DNA of 64,000 nt from NCBI RefSeq assembly GCF_013911965.1, contig NZ_JACESE010000018.1, forward strand, positions 1 through 64,000. Direction: 5' to 3'. The translations under genes were made by a program, and so were the position numbers. Of the stretch, positions 19,251 through 27,912 are shown in pieces; within the stretch, counting starts at the first letter, position 1, and every line of letters starts with the position of its first letter. Origin of the DNA: Phenylobacterium sp. GTDB lineage: Bacteria; Pseudomonadota; Alphaproteobacteria; Caulobacterales; Caulobacteraceae. Below the pieces are notes generated by a model that worked only from the letters and a program-made list of their open reading frames with translations, did no database searches and was not told the DNA's origin.

Positions 19251-19997
19251 TCAGCGGCTGGCCAGGAGGAGGGCGGCGTAGATCGCCGCCCCGGCCGCGA
19301 AGGCGAAGAACCGGCTTTCGCGGTCCTCCGGCAGCTCCTCCTTCAGGACGTTCAGCACCACCCCGCCGGCCAGGAAGGCGAACAGGCTGGAGACCAGCAG
19401 GGTGGGTGCGGGCCCGATCAGGCCGATCCCCCAGCCGATCAGCGGGGCGGCCGCCAGGATCCAGCGGCCGCGGTGGTCGTAGGTGGAGCCGTGCTGCTGG
19501 CGCAGGCCCTGATCGTTGACCACGAAGTGCAGGCCCATGGCGATGGCGTAGAGGATCAGGCTGCGCCCGTCCGCCGCCTCGCGGTGCAGCAGGAGATAGC
19601 CGATCAGCACGTTGTAGCCGGCGAAGGCGGTCAGATGGATCCAGAAGACCCCGGTCCCGGGACGCCGCGCCGCGCCGGCGGTTCCGGCCTTCCGCGCCGA
19701 GGTGCGCGCCAGCCGGTCGAGGCCGTAGAAGACGCTCAGGCCCACCAGGGCGATCAGATAGATGTGGCTCTCCATCTCGGCGAGAAGTCCGCCTTCGAAC
19801 TCGCCGCCGAACGTATCCTGGTGGGCGGCCAGTTCCGGCAGGAGGTGGACGAAGACATAGGCCACCGACACCCCGCCGGCCGCCGACAGCCAGATGCTGC
19901 GCGGCGTCCGCTGCAGGAAGCGCAGGGTCGGACCGGCCACATGGGTGGCGGAGAAGAGGACGGCGATCAGGGCTGTGACGGCGATCTCGGCGGGCAT
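19251..19997 (-). CDS. ZIP-like polytopic membrane protein
   Basis: A 248-residue protein with about seven hydrophobic helices. AAGGVSVAYVFVHLLPEL near residue 38 resembles the helix-2 region of ZIP metal permeases, and SLFAFLAGGVVLNVLKEELPED resembles the C-terminal helices. The central helices lack the full HxxxE-type ZIP metal site that I would expect (only LHFVVND is seen), so a metal-transport role is uncertain. The stop lies one base from the TerC stop on the opposite strand. The start at 19997 was chosen because it begins the first hydrophobic helix. Confidence 0.6.
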   Translation of the reverse strand: MPAEIAVTALIAVLFSATHVAGPTLRFLQRTPRSIWLSAAGGVSVAYVFVHLLPELAAHQDTFGGEFEGGLLAEMESHIYLIALVGLSVFYGLDRLARTSARKAGTAGAARRPGTGVFWIHLTAFAGYNVLIGYLLLHREAADGRSLILYAIAMGLHFVVNDQGLRQQHGSTYDHRGRWILAAAPLIGWGIGLIGPAPTLLVSSLFAFLAGGVVLNVLKEELPEDRESRFFAFAAGAAIYAALLLASR

Positions 19998-20077
19998 CAC
20001 CGAAGGCAACACGCCCGCGCCCGGCAGGTTTCGCCTTGGCCCTTTCGTCGGGGGCCGGCTTGTGGCCGACTGAGCCC

Positions 20078-20452
20078 ATGACTCGCCGCGGCCTGATGCT
20101 CGCCTCCGTGCTCGTCCTCCTGTCGGGATGCGCCACCGTTCCGCCGCCGATCCTGGCACCGTCGTCCGCGCCGCTGGCGGAGCTGGAGCCGCTCTATTCG
20201 GCCACGGCCCGTGGGCGTGAACTGACCATCCGCGTGGCGTCGAACGGCTGCACCACCAAGGCGGACTTCGCCTTCTATGTGGAGCGCCAGGGCGAGGCTG
20301 TGACGCTGGCCTTCGGGCGCAAGCGCGTCGATCCCTGCCGCAGCCTGGTCGCCGGACATGTGGACCTGAGCTTCAGCTATGAGGAACTGGGCCTGAAGCC
20401 CCGCGACCCCGTCTTCCTGCTCAATCCGCTGGTGGCCTGGCGCGGACTCTAG
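20078..20452 (+). CDS. Small predicted lipoprotein, unknown function
   Basis: A 124-residue protein with signal peptide and lipobox (MTRRGLMLASVLVLLSGC, Cys18). The mature chain begins with a Pro/Ala-rich linker, followed by a beta-rich domain with a possible Cys pair (NGCTTKADF and VDPCRSL). I start at 20078 because that ATG opens the signal peptide. No family was recognised. Its TAG stop overlaps the stop of the DUF4126 gene on the other strand in a CTAG. Confidence 0.7.
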   Translation: MTRRGLMLASVLVLLSGCATVPPPILAPSSAPLAELEPLYSATARGRELTIRVASNGCTTKADFAFYVERQGEAVTLAFGRKRVDPCRSLVAGHVDLSFSYEELGLKPRDPVFLLNPLVAWRGL

Positions 20453-21036
20453 ACCTGCATCGGCGTGCGCCGCCGCGCCCGGACCGATCGCGCCGCACGC
20501 ATCGCGCCCAGCACCAGAAGCACAGCCACCAGGCCCGCCATGCCGAAGGCGATGAACGGCAGGAAGACCGCCAGCAGGCTGAGCAGGCCCGAGATCACGT
20601 CCTCCACCAGCGAGAGCACCGGGTTCCCCAAGCCGCCCGTGGCGGCGGTGGAGACCGGCCGCGCCAGCGACCGGCTGCCGTGGAAGCCGCCGGCCACGAT
20701 CAGGCCCGCGACGGCCGCCACCGCCGGGTGAACCTCGGTCAGGACGTTCTGCTGGCCGGCGAACAGGACGGCGCCGGCGACCGGATTGGCGATCGCGCCC
20801 ACCGCGTGCCATGCATGGTCCACCGCCGGGATCTTGTCGGCGACGAAATCGACCACGGCCAGAACGGCGATGGCGCCGAGCATCCAGGGCTGGGTGAGCA
20901 CGTCGAACGGCTCGGCCAGACGCAGAAGATCGGTGTAGCGCGCCACCAGGCCGACGGTGAGCAGGGGCACATAGGCGTTGAAGCCGGCGGCGCTGGCCAG
21001 GCCGAAGGCGGAGAAGAGGCTGGCGAACCCGTCCAT
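20449..21036 (-). CDS. DUF4126 domain-containing membrane protein
   Basis: A 195-residue protein with about five hydrophobic segments. The N-terminus FSAFGLASAAGFNAYVPLLTVGLVARY and the central AVDHAWHAVGAIANPVAGAVLF are characteristic of DUF4126. The ATG at 21036 is preceded by AAGGAG at good spacing, which rules out the longer upstream frame. The function is unknown. It converges on the small lipoprotein gene. Confidence 0.85.
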   Translation of the reverse strand: MDGFASLFSAFGLASAAGFNAYVPLLTVGLVARYTDLLRLAEPFDVLTQPWMLGAIAVLAVVDFVADKIPAVDHAWHAVGAIANPVAGAVLFAGQQNVLTEVHPAVAAVAGLIVAGGFHGSRSLARPVSTAATGGLGNPVLSLVEDVISGLLSLLAVFLPFIAFGMAGLVAVLLVLGAMRAARSVRARRRTPMQV

Positions 21037-21101
21037 GCCGGTCTCCTTTCGCGAACGTCCCTCGCGGGCATGATGCCTCAGCCGCGCCGCCGCGCGAAGG
21101 C

Positions 21102-21521
21102 TCAGCCGAAACGGGCGACCAGCTCGGCGGGCACGCGACGGGGGCGTCCCGTCGCCCGGTCGATCAGGCACCAGACCGTGCGGACCTGGGCGCACATGGC
21201 GCCGTCCGGGCCGTCGATGCGGACGAAACGGTCGAACCGCGGGCCTTCCGCCCTGTCCGACACCCAGGTCCGGCCATGCGCCGTCTCGCCCGGCAGGAGC
21301 GCTCGGCGGTAGTCGACCTCGTGGCGCAGGGCGATCCAGGCCCAGGCGGCCGACTCCTCGGCCGTCGCGGCGCTGTCCCAGTGGGCGATGGCCAGGGTCT
21401 GGGCCCAGGCCAGGTAGACCACATTGTTCACGTGGCCGTTGGCGTCGATGTCGGTGTCGAGGGGTGTGAAGTCGCGGGTGAAGACCCGCCGGCCCGCCGG
21501 CGGCTCGAAGGCCCGGCTCAC
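21102..21521 (-). CDS. Acyl-CoA thioesterase, 4HBT/YbgC-like hotdog fold
   Basis: A 139-residue hotdog-fold protein. The catalytic region DTDIDANGHVNNVVYLAWAQT has the D-x-x-G-H-V-N-N-x-x-Y signature of 4-hydroxybenzoyl-CoA thioesterase-like enzymes, and RHEVDYRRALLPGE follows as the next strand pair. It probably hydrolyses acyl-CoA thioesters; chain-length preference is unknown. Its start overlaps the stop of the glutaredoxin gene by four bases, so it is translationally coupled to it. Confidence 0.85.
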   Translation of the reverse strand: MSRAFEPPAGRRVFTRDFTPLDTDIDANGHVNNVVYLAWAQTLAIAHWDSAATAEESAAWAWIALRHEVDYRRALLPGETAHGRTWVSDRAEGPRFDRFVRIDGPDGAMCAQVRTVWCLIDRATGRPRRVPAELVARFG

Positions 21522-21859
21522 GCCTCCAGCACGCCCTGTTCGGCCATGAACGGCTTCAGCTCACCGGTCTGGAACATCTCGCGGACGATGTCGGCGCCGC
21601 CGACGAACTCGCCCTTCACATAGAGCTGCGGAATGGTCGGCCAGTCGGTGAAGCTCTTGATCCCTTCGCGGAGGGAATCGTCCTGAAGGACGTCGACGCC
21701 GACGAAATCGACGCCCAGGTGGTCGAGGATCTGCACCACGACGGCGGAGAAGCCGCAGCGCGGCTGCTCGGGCACGCCCTTCATGAACAGGACGACCTGA
21801 TGGTCCTGGATCGTCTTGGCGATGAAGTCGTGGGCGGGATCGGTCATGGCCTCGCTCAT
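21518..21859 (-). CDS. grxD: Monothiol glutaredoxin, Grx4/GrxD type
   Basis: A 113-residue CGFS-type glutaredoxin. The active-site motif is C35-G-F-S38 within MKGVPEQPRCGFS, and FTDWPTIPQLYVKGEFVGGADIV is the usual glutathione-binding cis-Pro and GG region. These proteins bind a [2Fe-2S] cluster with glutathione and pair with BolA proteins in iron-sulfur cluster delivery and iron sensing. The BolA gene lies one gene upstream on the same strand. I chose 21859 over the in-frame ATG at 21925, which lies in G/C-rich leader sequence. Confidence 0.95.
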   Translation of the reverse strand: MSEAMTDPAHDFIAKTIQDHQVVLFMKGVPEQPRCGFSAVVVQILDHLGVDFVGVDVLQDDSLREGIKSFTDWPTIPQLYVKGEFVGGADIVREMFQTGELKPFMAEQGVLEA

Positions 21860-21950
21860 GGGAACGGCCTTTCGAATAGAATCCAGAGTCGTCTGACAGC
21901 TAGGGAGCCGCCGCGGCGGGGTCAAGCGAGGCGGCGCGGCCGATCGACGC

Positions 21951-22847
21951 TCAGGCCCGCTGCGCGGTCGGCCCTTCGGCCTGCGAATCGATCCGAGCCA
22001 TCTCGATCTGGGCGGCCAGGCCGGTGGGCAGGTCGCGGTCGGGAATGGCCCCGAGACGCTCGATCACCTCGGGCCGCAGGGCCTCGATCTGGATCGTGGA
22101 GAGCGAGGGCTCGGTCAGGGCGTAGCCGAGGCAGAGCTCGTCGGCCTCCCAGCCGCGCGTCTCGTGAAGGAAGGCGTACGGGCCGACGCTGGCGGCGCTC
22201 GGACCGGAGCGGCGGAAGAGCCCGCCCTTCTGCGGCGGCTCGGAGGGAAGCCGGCACAGTTCGGGCGGGAAGGGATCGAAGCCGAGGATCGCCATGTTGG
22301 CGTGGGCCGCCTCGCGGATGCGGCGGCGGATCTTCCATCCCGAGGTGAGGTTGAAGGGCGAGCCCAGGGCGTCGAAGGCGCCGGTGGCGACGGCCTGGTC
22401 GATCACCGGACCTTCGCCCACGACGCCGACGCCGAGCGCGAGGCCGGCGCTGCGCACCTCGTCGAGCATGCGTGCGCCTTCGGCGGTCAGGGTGGCGTAG
22501 GCGCGCTCGTCGAGCATCAGCAGGTCGAGATAGGCCGCCGCGGTGGATCGCAGCGCCTGACGGATGGCGCCTTCGATCCGCTGAGCGTCGGTGGGCGTGC
22601 GCCCGTCGCCCGGCAGGCGCAGGGACACAAACAGCAGCCGGCGTTCCACCGGCTCGAAGGCCAGGCGCAGCCCTTCGGCGAGGGCTTCCGAACCGGCCTC
22701 GAATTCGAAGGTGTTGACGCCCGTCTCCATGGCCGCGAAGGCCAGGTTGCGCCAGGTCCCGGGCGGCTGCGGCCGGCCAGGCTCGCGCAACAGGAGGCTG
22801 ATCGCCGAGACCGCCTTTCCCGCAACGCCGAACGGCCGATAGCGCAT
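21951..22847 (-). CDS. Degenerate aldo/keto reductase-like protein
   Basis: A 298-residue protein whose start (MRYRPFGVAGKAVSAISLLL) follows the aldo/keto reductase opening strand. Later segments such as YLDLLMLDE, SAGLALGVGVVG, FDALGSPFNLTSGW and LGYALTEPSLSTIQIEAL track the barrel order. The family's catalytic DxxxxY of the FDTAxxYG motif is replaced by FEFEAGSE, and I see no catalytic Lys/His set, so redox activity is doubtful. It lies between bolA (11-base gap) and grxD in one operon. GGGAGAGG precedes the ATG. It may be a non-enzymatic or specialised relative. Confidence 0.65.
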   Translation of the reverse strand: MRYRPFGVAGKAVSAISLLLREPGRPQPPGTWRNLAFAAMETGVNTFEFEAGSEALAEGLRLAFEPVERRLLFVSLRLPGDGRTPTDAQRIEGAIRQALRSTAAAYLDLLMLDERAYATLTAEGARMLDEVRSAGLALGVGVVGEGPVIDQAVATGAFDALGSPFNLTSGWKIRRRIREAAHANMAILGFDPFPPELCRLPSEPPQKGGLFRRSGPSAASVGPYAFLHETRGWEADELCLGYALTEPSLSTIQIEALRPEVIERLGAIPDRDLPTGLAAQIEMARIDSQAEGPTAQRA

Positions 22848-22858
22848 TCGCCTCTCCC

Positions 22859-23092
22859 TCAGGCTGGCGCGGACGTCTCGAGGGCCAGGGCGTGGAGTTC
22901 GCCGCCCACCTTGCCCTTGAGCGCGGCGTAGACGAGCTGGTGCTGCTTCACGCGCGGCAGGCCCCGGAAGGCCGGAGAGACGATGCGGGCGCGGTAGTGA
23001 TCGTCGTCGCCCGCCAGATCGGTGATGTCGATCTCGGCGTCCGGAAAGGCTTCGCGCAGCGCGGACTCCAGCGCGGACTGGCTCATGGGCAT
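22859..23092 (-). CDS. BolA family protein
   Basis: A 77-residue BolA-fold protein. ALREAFPDAEIDITDLAGDDDHY matches the N-terminal helix and strand. FRGLPRVKQHQLVYAALKGKVGGELHALALET carries the C-terminal FxGxxxxxxHxxVYxAL signature; H and the region after D47 supply cluster ligands in BolA-Grx heterodimers. It is the first gene of an operon with the AKR-like gene, grxD and the thioesterase. It is closest to the BolA2/IbaG type by size, but the subtype is an inference. Confidence 0.92.
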   Translation of the reverse strand: MPMSQSALESALREAFPDAEIDITDLAGDDDHYRARIVSPAFRGLPRVKQHQLVYAALKGKVGGELHALALETSAPA

Positions 23093-23238
23093 GGTTCGGC
23101 TCCCGTCGAACAGAGTTTATGGCGCAGAAAGGCTTAACGGCCTGATAGCGCGAAGCCGGCGGCCGGCGCGAGCCCTTCGCCGGGAACAATCGGGGCGATG
23201 GCCGCTTGTGTTGCGGCCCACAAAGGAGACGCCTCGCA

Positions 23239-23787
23239 ATGTCCGTCATCGACAAGGCCCTGGCGGCCATCACCCCGCCGGAGAGCGACGAAGCGCGCGC
23301 CGAAGCCACCCGCAAGGCGCGGGAGCTGGCGACCCCCGGCGACTGGCTCAGCGCCGCGCTCGACCACCACGACCAGATCCGCTCCGCCTTCGAGGAGGCG
23401 CGAAGCGCCGCCGACCCGGCCGGCCGGGTCGCCGCCTCCAAACGTCTGGCGCTGGTCCTCAACGGTCACGCATTGGCCGAAGAGCTTGTGCTCTATCCGG
23501 CGCTCGCCAAGGAGGGCGACAAGGGGCGCGCCGGCATCGCCTACAGCGAGCAGACCACGGCCAAGATGCAGATGGCCGAACTGGAGCGGATCGATCCGGC
23601 CAAGGAGGCCTGGCTCGACAAGCTCGAGCACATCCGCGGCGCGATCCTCCACCACATCTGGGAGGAGGAGAACTCCTGGTTCCCGCGCATCAAGGCGGAG
23701 TACGAGGACCAGGCCTTTCTGGACCGCCGTTTCCGGGAGGAGTTCGACCGCTACGACCGCGCGCCTCAGCCGAGGCTCAATGACTGA
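23239..23787 (+). CDS. Hemerythrin domain-containing protein
   Basis: A 182-residue four-helix-bundle protein. Candidate di-iron ligands appear as LDHHDQIRSAF, NGHALAEELVLYP and ILHHIWEEENSWFPRI, the standard H...HxxxE...HxxxE spacing of HHE domains. Members bind oxygen or nitric oxide or buffer iron. AAGGAG precedes the ATG at 23239. The 3' end overlaps the convergent flavoprotein gene by 22 bases. Confidence 0.87.
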   Translation: MSVIDKALAAITPPESDEARAEATRKARELATPGDWLSAALDHHDQIRSAFEEARSAADPAGRVAASKRLALVLNGHALAEELVLYPALAKEGDKGRAGIAYSEQTTAKMQMAELERIDPAKEAWLDKLEHIRGAILHHIWEEENSWFPRIKAEYEDQAFLDRRFREEFDRYDRAPQPRLND

Positions 23788-24662
23788 TAGGCGCCGACGC
23801 CGGCCATGACGCCGCTCGCCGAGGCGAGGGTGGCGTTGTGCATTGCGCGCGCCGCGTCCCCGGCGGCGAACACGCCCGGCACGTTCGTCTCCTGGCGGCC
23901 GTCGGCGGCGATATAGGCCCCCGTCGGCCCGTCTTCGAAGGCGCAGCCCAGGGCCTCGGCGAACCCGCCGTTGGGGGCCGTTTGCGGCGCGGTGAAGAGG
24001 GCGGCGAGGGGCAGGACGCGGCCGTCGGCCAGCCGGACGGCCTCCAGGCCCGGCGCGTCCCCCAACAGGGCGGCCACAGGCGTGGTCTCCACGGTCACGC
24101 CCCGGCGGTCGAGCCGCCCCTTGACCTCAGGTTCGGGAACGAACAGGCCCTGCGTGAAGAGCGTGGTCGGCCCCCAGTCCGGCAGCATCTCGGCCTGGTG
24201 GGCGCCGAGCGGCCCGGTCGCCAGCACGCCCAGCGGACGGTCGCCGAACTCGTATCCGTGGCAGAACGGGCAATGGACGACGGTGCGTCCCCACCGTTCC
24301 GCCAGGCCCGGAACCTCGGGCAGGGTGTCGGCCACCCCGTGCGCCAGGACCAGGCGTCGGGCGGCGTAGGCCGCGCCATCGGCCAGCGTCACCTCGAAGC
24401 GGTCGAACTCGCCCGAGGCCCAGACGGCGTGGCCATGGACGAAGTCGACGCTCGGATAGGCGCTGAGCTGTCTCAGCCCCTCGCGCATGATCTGGGCCGG
24501 CGCGGCGCCATCCTGGCCGAGGAAGCCGTGGGAGGCTTTGGCGAACCGATTTCGCGGTTCGCCGGCGTCGATCACCAGAATCCGCCGGCGCGCCCGCGCC
24601 AGCTGCATGGCCGCCGACAGGCCGGCGAAGCTGCCGCCGATGATGATGACCTCATAGGGCAT
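23766..24662 (-). CDS. Thioredoxin reductase-like FAD/NAD(P) oxidoreductase
   Basis: A 298-residue flavoprotein. The N-terminal FAD Rossmann motif is IIIGGSFAGLSAAMQLARA, the redox-active pair is CPFC in VVHCPFCHGYEF near residue 130, and VPGVFAAGDAAR is the C-terminal FAD-binding motif. The NADPH motif region is degenerate (VLATGPLGAHQAEML instead of GxGxxA), so pyridine nucleotide specificity is unclear. It is divergent from an Rrf2 regulator, the usual sign of local control. Confidence 0.9.
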   Translation of the reverse strand: MPYEVIIIGGSFAGLSAAMQLARARRRILVIDAGEPRNRFAKASHGFLGQDGAAPAQIMREGLRQLSAYPSVDFVHGHAVWASGEFDRFEVTLADGAAYAARRLVLAHGVADTLPEVPGLAERWGRTVVHCPFCHGYEFGDRPLGVLATGPLGAHQAEMLPDWGPTTLFTQGLFVPEPEVKGRLDRRGVTVETTPVAALLGDAPGLEAVRLADGRVLPLAALFTAPQTAPNGGFAEALGCAFEDGPTGAYIAADGRQETNVPGVFAAGDAARAMHNATLASASGVMAGVGAYQSLSLG

Positions 24663-24796
24663 GGGGAACTCCTGATCTGCGCCCGCGGCCGTCTCGCCGC
24701 TTCAGAAGTTACATGATGGGGCGCGCGGGCCGATCACGCAACTCCTGTTGTTCCGAGAATTATGGCCTATGTTCGCAGGTCAACCGGAGAGCCCCG

Positions 24797-25234
24797 ATGC
24801 GAAGCGACAGCCGCCTCTCGCGCATGCTGCACGCCCTGATCCATATGGACCGCCACGACGGCGCCATGACCTCGGAGCATCTGGCCCAGATGCTCAGCAC
24901 CAACCCCGTCGTGGTCCGTCGCACCATGGCGGGCCTGCGCGACCAGGGCATCGTGCGGTCGGAAAAGGGCCACGGCGGCGGCTGGGCCCTGAATCGCAGC
25001 CTGGGCGACGTCACCCTGCTGGACATCTACCGGGCGCTGGGCGACCCGCGCCTGTTCGCCATTGGCCTGGCCGACGACGACCCCCGCTGCCTGGTGGAGC
25101 AGGCCGTCAACGCCGCCGTCGCCGACACCCTCTCAGCCGCCGAAGCCCTGGTGATCGCCCGCTTCGGCGAGGTGACCCTGGCCGACATCGCCGAAGACTT
25201 CGACAGGCGGTTTGCGGCGGTGATGGGGGGGTGA
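24797..25234 (+). CDS. Rrf2 family transcriptional regulator
   Basis: A 145-residue regulator. The winged helix-turn-helix spans HMDRHDGAMTSEHLAQML and NPVVVRRTMAGLRDQGIV, followed by the GHGGGWAL wing typical of Rrf2. Iron-sulfur Rrf2 proteins carry three cysteines after the DNA-binding domain. Here I see only one (DDDPRCLVEQAV), so it probably does not hold a classical cluster. It is transcribed away from the thioredoxin reductase-like gene and probably controls it. GGAGAG precedes the ATG at 24797; the upstream in-frame ATGs at 24713 are less likely. Confidence 0.88.
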   Translation: MRSDSRLSRMLHALIHMDRHDGAMTSEHLAQMLSTNPVVVRRTMAGLRDQGIVRSEKGHGGGWALNRSLGDVTLLDIYRALGDPRLFAIGLADDDPRCLVEQAVNAAVADTLSAAEALVIARFGEVTLADIAEDFDRRFAAVMGG

Positions 25235-25515
25235 AACTGTCGGGCCGAGCGGCCGGCCGCCATTTCTAGCCCGCGTTGCATCGCGCGAGGTTTCGATCTC
25301 GGGTTCGCCAGCTACTCCAATGGTAAGAGCCGCGTTTACTCCACGAGCTGCGCCGCGGCGGATATGACGTGTCTGAAGCCTTGAGGCCCCTGAGGCGACG
25401 GCGCATCAGGGACTTTGGGCCTTTCGTCGGAAGACCAGCGACCGGCGCTACATAGGGCGGATTTCTCGACGGCGCGCCGCGAGCAATCTGCGCCCCACGC
25501 CCTATATCCCCCTCC

Positions 25516-26511
25516 ATGATCCCGCTCTCCGTTCTCGACCTTTCGCCCATCGTGCAGGGCGGCGGCCCTGGCCAGTCGCTTCGTGACAGCCGCAACCTGG
25601 CCCGCGCCGCCGAGCGGCTGGGCTTTGCGCGCTACTGGATGGCCGAGCACCACAACATGACCGGCATCGCCAGCGCGGCGACCGCCGTGGCCCTGGCCTA
25701 TGTGGGGGAGGGAACCTCGACCATCCGGCTGGGGGCCGGCGGCGTCATGCTGCCCAACCATGCGCCGCTGATCATCGCCGAGCAGTTCGGGACACTGGAC
25801 GCCCTCTATCCGGGGCGGATCGACCTGGGCGTCGGCCGGGCGCCGGGGACCGACCAGGTCACCGCGCGGGCCCTGCGGCGCAACCTGGCCGGCGGCGTCG
25901 ACCAGTTTCCGCAGGACGTGATGGAGCTGATGGCCCTGCTGGACGATGCGCAGCCTAATCAAGCGGTGCGCGCCGTGCCCGGCGTCGGGTCCAAGGTGCC
26001 GGTCTGGGTGCTGGGCTCCAGCCTCTATGGCGCGCAGCTGGCCGCGGCGCTGGGGCTGCCCTACGCCTTCGCCTCCCACTTCGCGCCGGCCATGATGGAC
26101 CAGGCCGCGCAGATCTATCGCCAGCAGTTCCGGCCGTCGAAGCCGGGGGATCAGCCCCGTCTGATGCTCGCGCTCAACCTCGTCGCCGCCGAGACCGACG
26201 CCGAGGCGAAGTATCTGTTCACCTCGTTGCAGCAGGCCTTCGTCAACCTGCACCGGGGCCAGCCCGGGCCCCTGCCGCCGCCGATCGAGGATGCGGAGGG
26301 CGCGCTGGCTGGCACGGTGGCGCCCGGTTCGCCGCTGTCCAAGGCGGTGGTCGGCGGTCCGGAGACGGTGCGCGCCGGTCTCGAACGGTTCGTGGCCGAG
26401 CACCGCCCCGACGAGATCATCATCACCGCCCAGATCTTCGATCAGGCCAAGCGCGTCCGCTCCCTGGAGATCGCCAGCGCCGCCCGCGACGCCCTGGCCG
26501 CGGCGGCCTGA
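25516..26511 (+). CDS. LLM class flavin-dependent oxidoreductase
   Basis: A 331-residue luciferase-like TIM-barrel protein. [13 protein letters not shown] at the start, [35 protein letters not shown] and [14 protein letters not shown] form the MsnO8-type family pattern of bacterial luciferase-like monooxygenases. It would use reduced flavin and oxygen on an unknown substrate. It stands alone, with 281 bases upstream and a serine hydrolase converging downstream. Confidence 0.92.
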   Translation: MIPLSVLDLSPIVQGGGPGQSLRDSRNLARAAERLGFARYWMAEHHNMTGIASAATAVALAYVGEGTSTIRLGAGGVMLPNHAPLIIAEQFGTLDALYPGRIDLGVGRAPGTDQVTARALRRNLAGGVDQFPQDVMELMALLDDAQPNQAVRAVPGVGSKVPVWVLGSSLYGAQLAAALGLPYAFASHFAPAMMDQAAQIYRQQFRPSKPGDQPRLMLALNLVAAETDAEAKYLFTSLQQAFVNLHRGQPGPLPPPIEDAEGALAGTVAPGSPLSKAVVGGPETVRAGLERFVAEHRPDEIIITAQIFDQAKRVRSLEIASAARDALAAAA

Positions 26512-26547
26512 GCCGCCGGGCCTTGGGCGCCCGGGCCGGCATTCGCC

Positions 26548-27780
26548 TCAGTCGACGATGGCCGAGTAGATCAGGCTCTTGAGCTGGCCGCGGAAGTTGA
26601 AGGTGCCCGAGGGCATCAGCTGCGTCATGAAGACCAGCGTCAGGTCCTCCTTCGGATCGACCCAGAAGATGGTCGAGGCCGCGCCGCCCCAGTAGTAGTC
26701 GCCCACGCCCAGCGATCCCGTCTCCACCTGGCCCATGGTCGAGGCGAAGCCGAGGCCGAAGCCCACGCCTTCGTTGGAGGTCTCGGAGAATGCGCCGATG
26801 GCGAGCTGCGTCAGGTCCGCGCCGCCCGGCAGGTGGTTCATGTGCATCATCTCGAGCGTGCGGGGCCCGAGGATGCGATGGCCTTCCAGTTCGCCGCCCC
26901 GGCGCAGCATGTCCACGAAGCGGCCATAGTCGGCGATGGTGCCGGTCAGGCCGCCGCCGCCGGACTTGAAGCCGGGCTCGCGGGTGAAATCGCTGTCGGC
27001 GGGGTCGTCGATCAGCTTCAGCTTCTTGTCCGGCCCACGCTGATAGTTGGCGCAGAAGCGGTCCACCTTGTCCGGCGCCACCTGGAAGGCGGTGTCGACC
27101 ATGCCGAGCGGCTCGAAGATCTCCTCCTGCAGGAACTGGGCGAAGGGCTTGCCGGAGATGATCTCGACGAGCGCGCCGCAGATGTCGGTGGAGAGCGAGT
27201 ACATCCAGCGCGTGCCCGGCTGATAGAGCAGGGGCACCTGGCCGAGCTTGTCCATGAACTCGTGCATGGAATCGGCGCCGCCGACGGAGCGGACCTTCAG
27301 GGCGCGATAGATCTTGTCGACCGGATGCTGCAGTCCGACGCCCGGCAGGCCGCCGCCGTAGGTGAAGCCGCCGGTATGGGTCAGCACGTCGCGGAAGGTG
27401 ACCGGGCGGTTCGGCGCCTCGGTCTGCATGTCGTCGCCTTCGCCGGAAATCCAGACGCGGTGGTTGCGCCAGGAGGGGACGAAGCGGCTGACCGGGTCGT
27501 TGAGCTGAAAATAGCCGCGCTCATACAGCATCATGAGCGCCACCGAGGTGATCGGCTTGGTCATGGAATAGATGCGGAAGATGGCGTCGTCCCGCATCGC
27601 CTTGTTCCGCTCCAGGTCCATGGAGCCAAAGGACTCCTGGTAGGCGATGTGGCCGTGGCGGGCGACCTGGACCTGGCAGCCGGCGATCTTCTGCGGTCCG
27701 ATATAGTTGCGTTCCAGATGGTCGGCGATGCGCTCCAGACGGCCAGCGTCCAGGCCCGTCCATTGGGATTGGGCGTCCAT
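26548..27780 (-). CDS. Serine hydrolase, class C beta-lactamase/esterase fold
   Basis: A 410-residue penicillin-binding-like hydrolase without a signal peptide, so probably cytosolic. The nucleophile motif SMTK (IYSMTKPITSVAL) is near residue 71, the second motif is YSLS in RWMYSLSTDICGAL, and the third position has YYWGGAAST in place of KTG. This pattern is typical of EstB-type esterases and carboxylesterases of family VIII rather than true AmpC enzymes. The start at 27780 has GAGG a short distance upstream. Confidence 0.88.
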   Translation of the reverse strand: MDAQSQWTGLDAGRLERIADHLERNYIGPQKIAGCQVQVARHGHIAYQESFGSMDLERNKAMRDDAIFRIYSMTKPITSVALMMLYERGYFQLNDPVSRFVPSWRNHRVWISGEGDDMQTEAPNRPVTFRDVLTHTGGFTYGGGLPGVGLQHPVDKIYRALKVRSVGGADSMHEFMDKLGQVPLLYQPGTRWMYSLSTDICGALVEIISGKPFAQFLQEEIFEPLGMVDTAFQVAPDKVDRFCANYQRGPDKKLKLIDDPADSDFTREPGFKSGGGGLTGTIADYGRFVDMLRRGGELEGHRILGPRTLEMMHMNHLPGGADLTQLAIGAFSETSNEGVGFGLGFASTMGQVETGSLGVGDYYWGGAASTIFWVDPKEDLTLVFMTQLMPSGTFNFRGQLKSLIYSAIVD

Positions 27781-27912
27781 GAGAAAATCCTCCCGAAAAT
27801 CGCGGCGTATGTAATTGCCGCCATCATGATCTGCGACGCGGCGGCGGCCAAGCCGTTCCTGTTCAAGCGATCGCCCTGCTAGGCTGCGGCGAACAGGCGA
27901 GGAGCGAGGCTC

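Noticed and set aside
25285-25350. A complete tRNA gene
   Set aside because: Only a D-arm-like segment is present; I cannot form an anticodon stem or acceptor stem on either strand.
26548-27780. A second true beta-lactamase (AmpC)
   Set aside because: It has no signal peptide, the second motif is YSLS and the third is WGG, which fit a family VIII esterase better.
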